64,000 nucleotides of DNA from assembly GCA_041645035.1 (NCBI GenBank), contig JBAZQU010000003.1, positions 1 to 64,000 on the forward strand, written 5' to 3'. Made by a program: the position numbers and the translations under genes. A model generated the notes under the pieces. That model had not been told where the DNA came from. It did no database searches and was given only the letters and a program-made list of their open reading frames with translations. Positions 58,521 to 64,000 of the stretch are shown piece by piece. The DNA comes from 2-02-FULL-48-14 sp041645035 (GTDB lineage Bacteria; Patescibacteriota; Gracilibacteria; UBA1369; 2-02-FULL-48-14). Numbering within the stretch: position 1 is the first letter of the stretch; every line of letters begins with the position of its first letter.

Positions 58521-58549
58521 ATCATAAAACCAATGATCGATTTTGGCAA
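58521..58549 (-). promoter_or_regulatory. Aspartokinase-lysA promoter
   Basis: Minus-strand TTGCCA (58544-58549), 17-bp spacer, TATGAT (58521-58526). The predicted transcript starts near 58514, giving a leader of about 125 nt. The MITE-like element begins 11 bp upstream of the -35 box. Confidence 0.8.
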
Positions 58550-58560
58550 GTGGATTTGTG

Positions 58561-58786
58561 CTAAAAAGGCCCCAGTTTTTTCGTGATCTGTAAAATCTTA
58601 CAATCCCAACGTGCCCAGGGGTTGGTTTCTTTTTTACAAACGAAGGTTTCGAGTAAATACCGTTATATTATTCTACAGGTTTGAGCACTGGACCGGTCCG
58701 GCTTTTACAGGTTAAAATTTCTCACTAGGGAGGCCGTGTACCTACTTGTCAATAGAGCCCAACTGGGAAAACTGAGGCCTTTTTAG
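58561..58786. mobile_element. MITE-like element with target-site duplication
   Basis: A 226-bp non-coding element between the aspartokinase promoter and HigBA. Left end CTAAAAAGGCCCCAGTTTT (58561-58579) and the inverted right end (58768-58786) match at 18 of 19 positions. The flanks carry a perfect 8-bp direct repeat GATTTGTG (58553-58560 and 58787-58794). The interior has further short palindromes (GGACCGGTCC at 58690-58699, CCAAC...GTTGG near 58607-58625) but no ORF. This is the form of a non-autonomous transposable element; no transposase is in the window. Confidence 0.75.
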
Positions 58787-58829
58787 GATTTGTGGGGGTA
58801 AGTTACGCAGTTCACCCACAAATGAAAAG

Positions 58830-58864
58830 AATTCAGGAATTTGTCAGAAAAATTTCGCTATTCT
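58830..58864 (+). promoter_or_regulatory. Recurring promoter-like motif, copy 3
   Basis: AATTCAGGAATTTGTCAGAA (58830-58849) with TATTCT at 58859-58864, 17 bp after GGAATT (58836-58841), as in the copies at 28512 and 29198. It lies 12 bp upstream of the TTGACA promoter of HigBA. Confidence 0.65.
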
Positions 58865-58876
58865 GAGTATGCTCCA

Positions 58877-58905
58877 TTGACACTAGTAACGCGTTACGTT
58901 ATCAT
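58877..58905 (+). promoter_or_regulatory. HigBA promoter with operator
   Basis: TTGACA (58877-58882), 17-bp spacer, TATCAT (58900-58905). The perfect palindrome GTAACGCGTTAC (58886-58897) lies in the spacer, a likely HigA site. The higB ATG at 58910 is 4 bp after the -10 box, so the mRNA would be leaderless or nearly so. Confidence 0.8.
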
Positions 58906-58909
58906 TTGT

Positions 58910-59191
58910 ATGATCAAAAGTTTTAAAAACAAGGCTGCAGAAGAAATATTCCTTTGTGAGTATTCCAGGAAAGTCCCTGAACAGATTCTGAGGAATGCTC
59001 TGCGAAAGTTATGGTGGATCAATGCTGCGAATACTATCTGGCAGCTTAGGAGTCCGCCCTCTAATCATCTGGAACGGCTTAAGGGCGACCGAGAGGGGCA
59101 ATACAGTATACGAATCAACAAACAGTGGAGAATATGTTTTTACTGGGTTGAAGGAGATGCTTATGAACTTGAAATCACCGACTATCACTAA
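58910..59191 (+). CDS. higB: HigB/RelE-family mRNA interferase toxin
   Basis: A 93-aa toxin. The start at 58910 (MIKSFKNKAAEEIF) matches the family and sits at the promoter; the upstream in-frame TTG (58841) lies in promoter DNA. Markers are LRKLWWINAANTIWQL, LRSPPSNHLERLKGDREGQYSIRINKQWRICFYWVEG and DAYELEITDYH. The toxin comes first and the antitoxin follows 9 bp later, the HigBA order. Confidence 0.92.
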   Translation: MIKSFKNKAAEEIFLCEYSRKVPEQILRNALRKLWWINAANTIWQLRSPPSNHLERLKGDREGQYSIRINKQWRICFYWVEGDAYELEITDYH

Positions 59192-59200
59192 AATATCTCT

Positions 59201-59496
59201 ATGAAACGAAAAATGCCACCGCCACATCCTGGGGAAATACTGCTTGAAGAGTTTTTGAAACCTTTAAAGCTCAGTCAATACCGTTTAGCAAAAGACATCG
59301 ATGTTCCTCCAAGACGTATTAACGAAATTGTGCATGGTCTGAGAAGTATTTCTGCAGACACAGCCTTGAGGCTGGGACTTTATTTTAGTACCGGCCCCGA
59401 TATTTGGATGAGACTTCAATCCCACTATGACCTGGAAATCCAAAAAGACCTCTTGGAAGGCCGTTTGGAGAAAGAGGTGAAAGTTTTGCAAACAGC

Positions 59497-59500
<4 letters not shown>
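59201..59500 (+). CDS. higA: HigA-type HTH antitoxin
   Basis: A 99-aa Xre-family antitoxin with the HigA signature PPPHPGEILLEEFLKPLKLSQYRLA, then PPRRINEIVHGLRSISADTALRL with the HTH, and a helical tail (DIWMRLQSHYDLE). It should bind the GTAACGCGTTAC palindrome upstream. Its stop overlaps the secA stop by 4 bp, tail to tail. Confidence 0.92.
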
Positions 59501-62058
<2,558 letters not shown>

Positions 62059-62130
62059 AGTGAATTTGAGTGTGCGGATAGGATAGCACAGAAGCCCTGG
62101 GAGTGCGACATCTTATTGATTCTCCGAGTC

Positions 62131-62164
62131 AAAAACCCGCCATTACTTTGCAATAAGTGCGGGG
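62131..62164 (-). terminator. Intrinsic terminator after the zeta-toxin operon
   Basis: On the minus strand CCCGC pairs with GCGGG around an inner TTAT/GTAA stem with a two-base mismatch, followed by TTTTT (complement of 62131-62135). It lies between the 53-aa gene and secA. Confidence 0.65.
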
Positions 62165-62179
62165 AGATTAGTGAAATGA

Positions 62180-62341
62180 CTAAGAAACGGGTGCTATCTC
62201 TTTGTTGGCAACGGCTTGCTCGTATCTTTCTACAAGAGCTTGTTGGTCTTTATTAGCTCCCTTGAAGACTTCTTTAATGAACTTCTTCTTTTTGGAAGAT
62301 TTCATTTTTAGGTAGTCGGAGATGGTGTAGATGTCGTTCAT
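62180..62341 (-). CDS. 53-aa basic protein, partner of the zeta toxin
   Basis: A 53-aa protein (MNDIYTISDYLKMKSSKKKK, then a charged helix KDQQALVERYEQAVANKE). It starts 3 bp after the zeta-toxin stop. It may be a small regulator or antitoxin for the toxin, although known epsilon antitoxins precede zeta. I recognise no family. A terminator follows. Confidence 0.6.
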   Translation of the reverse strand: MNDIYTISDYLKMKSSKKKKFIKEVFKGANKDQQALVERYEQAVANKEIAPVS

Positions 62342-62344
62342 AAC

Positions 62345-63100
62345 TTATTTCAGTAACTTTTCTAGCAGATTGCTATCATACCTCATTTCAAGGTGACGGT
62401 CAATTTTGTCGATGTTCAAAAAGAAGTCTTCTAAGCCGATATTATCCCTATTTTTGATGGCTAGGTTAACTTTTACGCTTGCACCAAATTCTTTTTTCAT
62501 TTTATTAACATTTTCCTTTGCAAGAAAAAAGGCTTCAATGAAATCAGACTTCAAAATACGTCTGCCCTCGAGAGCTTCTCGCTTTTTTGTGAAATCCCAA
62601 GCGATGTCTGGCTCTTGATAAATGTACCAAATCTCCACGTGCCACCCTCTTTTTATGACTCTCTCGATATTGCTATGAGTGTTTCCAAAACTTGTAAAGG
62701 TCCCATCAAGGATGAAATTTTTATCTTTATAAATAGAGTGATCTACAAGTTTATCTACCCCTTTTGATGCGGCCTTTTGAACGATATGAGCGTTTTTGCC
62801 ATTATAGAGAGAAGAGGGAAGGATGGTCCTGATTTCATCCGCATCAATTCTTAGGATATTCCCCTGAAGATTGGGCAAGAGCTTGATGAAGTTTTTTGAA
62901 AATTCAGTCTTACCAGCTCCTGGTGACCCAGCCATGAAGATGGCTAGCGGGGTTTCTCCCTTTGATACGGGCTGAATCTTCCCAGCAAATTGTTCAATGA
63001 TTTCTTTCTTGTGTTCAACAACGTACTGACAGGCTAAATCGGAAACTTTTTGATTCCTGCCTTTCATGAAAAAGTCGAAAAGTCTTCTCAATAAATTCAT
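62345..63100 (-). CDS. Zeta-toxin/AAA kinase family protein
   Basis: A 251-aa P-loop protein: Walker A IFMAGSPGAGKTEFSKNF, then LRIDADEIRTILPSSLY, FILDGTFTSFGNTHSNIERVI (Walker B-like and the zeta-type Asp/Thr region), and a basic Lys-rich C-terminus. Zeta toxins phosphorylate UDP-GlcNAc and block wall synthesis, which is relevant in a genome with MraY. No epsilon-like antitoxin is found upstream; a 53-aa gene follows instead. Confidence 0.85.
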   Translation of the reverse strand: MNLLRRLFDFFMKGRNQKVSDLACQYVVEHKKEIIEQFAGKIQPVSKGETPLAIFMAGSPGAGKTEFSKNFIKLLPNLQGNILRIDADEIRTILPSSLYNGKNAHIVQKAASKGVDKLVDHSIYKDKNFILDGTFTSFGNTHSNIERVIKRGWHVEIWYIYQEPDIAWDFTKKREALEGRRILKSDFIEAFFLAKENVNKMKKEFGASVKVNLAIKNRDNIGLEDFFLNIDKIDRHLEMRYDSNLLEKLLK

Positions 63101-63200
63101 GTATCTATCCTATCACTCGGAGATTACTTCTGGAATCCTAAGTTTTTTTCAAAGTGCATGAACCCGTTTTTGGTTTTGTTATAATGTTAGGCAGTCGGCC

Positions 63201-63228
63201 TTGTATTGTTCAGGATATGTGTTATAAT
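63201..63228 (+). promoter_or_regulatory. Promoter of the truncated gene at the right edge
   Basis: TTGTAT (63201-63206), 16-bp spacer, TATAAT (63223-63228), 22 bp before the ATG at 63251. A second TATAAT (63179-63184) lies about 45 bp upstream. Confidence 0.7.
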
Positions 63229-63250
63229 TATTACGATTTAATCTAAAAAT

Positions 63251-64000
63251 ATGGTAGAAGATAACTCACAACTTCCAATCCCAGATAACGACGATGTGAC
63301 GGCTCAGCCCATTGAGCCAAGTCTACTGGAAACAACTGATGCTGGTCTTGATGATCCCGAAGTCAAAGCAAAGTTAGGAGAAAAAGGGGTAGCCTTCCTC
63401 AAGAGAGTGATTGCTGAAATGAGAGGTCGCCAAGCAGTAGCAGATGTCATTGAGGCAGATTCTGATGGTCTCTCAAGAAGTACGGATGAATTAGGGGAGG
63501 CTGGAGAACTAAAGGAGGGCTCTCCAGAAGCCCTATGTCTCGCGCAGTTAAAAGAGGATTTTGACGGCGGTATTGTTGTTGTATCTGAAGAAGGCGATGT
63601 TGACGCGTATAAGGCTGCAAAGGAGGCTACTCCAACAGCGGGTCAGAGTTGGGAGGCTATTAAGGTAAGATTATTTGCTAAGGGCGGTGAACTTCTTAAA
63701 AAAGCGGCTGCTCTTCAAGGACGTGGACGATTGGTTGGCGTTTATTCAAATGGAGAACTTGCCATTAGAGACCGTGGGACTGAACCTGTCATTTATGCTA
63801 CGCCTAAAGGTGGTGCACTTACCGCCATTACGATGGATACACCCAATCGAGAAGCTGTAATGCAGCAAATCCGAGATGGGGAAGGAGAGTTTGCAGATTA
63901 CTGGGAAATTCGCCAAGCGGTGAATGGAGCTGGCTATCATTTGCCTCCTGACTCTCCAGAGTATGTTAAAAAAGGTCTCGTTGCCGCTTCTGAAGCTGTG
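63251..64000 (+). CDS. Unrecognised acidic protein, 3' end cut by the window
   Basis: An ORF with no stop before the window edge (250 codons visible). The N-terminus is acidic (MVEDNSQLPIPDNDDVTAQP, then SEEGDVDAYKAAKEATPTAG). A later part has beta-turn-beta pieces (GRLVGVYSNGELAIRD, TEPVIYATPKGGALTAITMD). There is no signal peptide or membrane helix in the visible part. I recognise no family. A consensus promoter lies just upstream. Confidence 0.7.
   Translation, partial: MVEDNSQLPIPDNDDVTAQPIEPSLLETTDAGLDDPEVKAKLGEKGVAFLKRVIAEMRGRQAVADVIEADSDGLSRSTDELGEAGELKEGSPEALCLAQLKEDFDGGIVVVSEEGDVDAYKAAKEATPTAGQSWEAIKVRLFAKGGELLKKAAALQGRGRLVGVYSNGELAIRDRGTEPVIYATPKGGALTAITMDTPNREAVMQQIRDGEGEFADYWEIRQAVNGAGYHLPPDSPEYVKKGLVAASEAV

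Overview
The window looks like a chromosomal segment of a small, compact bacterium, most likely a Patescibacteria/CPR member of the Peregrinibacteria/Peribacteria sort. The reasons are very tight gene packing with many start/stop overlaps, several small CPR-style proteins, a Cys-rich protein of a type I associate with CPR genomes, S-layer-homology (SLH) secreted proteins, an ECF sigma factor with a FecR/DUF5667-type partner, shortened HrcA and GrpE, and five toxin-antitoxin modules. UGA acts as a normal stop (for example serS, hrcA, gap), so the Gracilibacteria/Absconditabacteria recoding does not apply. The taxonomic call is inference; no rRNA is present.

Layout. 1-7.3 kb: ung (5' cut), then a minus-strand series gap-hrcA-grpE-(CIRCE)-dnaK followed by small genes and serS. 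7.4-14.5 kb: VanW protein, tsaC, an SLH/C39-like secreted protein, rsmH with an FtsL-like gene, and two unrecognised proteins. 14.6-23.6 kb: class I aldolase and FBPase, a secreted caspase-fold-like protein, ECF sigma plus FecR/DUF5667 protein, and wall genes mraY, a D-Ala-D-Ala carboxypeptidase and an LCP ligase. 23.6-28.4 kb: a seven-gene accessory operon (amino-acid racemase, deaminase, cyclase, M14 peptidase, B3/B4 domain, DUF2000, EamA exporter). 28.5-32.2 kb: an AbrB/MazF module, comEC, a methyltransferase, small proteins and tRNA-Glu(UUC). 32.2-38.9 kb: DUF4349 lipoprotein facing the long operon rpmH-rnpA-yidC-jag-rlpA(SLH)-Cys-rich-FtsL-like-nth. 39-51 kb: a PP2C-like/beta-propeller protein, an ASST-like lipoprotein, the phosphoketolase route (ackA, xfp, pta) interrupted by VapBC, and gltX. 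51-64 kb: HicAB, a DUF4153 protein, ftsK, lysA and aspartokinase with a folded leader, a MITE-like element, HigBA, secA, a zeta-toxin pair and a truncated unknown gene.

How the genes work together. Central carbon: aldolase, FBPase and GAPDH move sugar phosphates; phosphoketolase makes acetyl phosphate, which AckA turns into acetate plus ATP and Pta into acetyl-CoA. Envelope: aspartokinase and LysA belong to the DAP/lysine route, RsmH sits beside an FtsL-like gene, and MraY, the carboxypeptidase, LCP, RlpA, FtsK, YidC and SecA build, divide and supply a peptidoglycan- and S-layer-bearing envelope. Heat shock: CIRCE lies over the dnaK promoter and HrcA is encoded just upstream.

Most notable non-coding features: (1) a 226-bp element with 19-bp terminal inverted repeats and a perfect 8-bp target duplication at 58553-58794; (2) a leader before aspartokinase with mutually exclusive hairpins built on Shine-Dalgarno/anti-Shine-Dalgarno sequences; (3) three copies of a 20-nt promoter-like sequence, each placed 17 bp before a -10-like hexamer; (4) palindromic operators within or next to toxin-antitoxin promoters.
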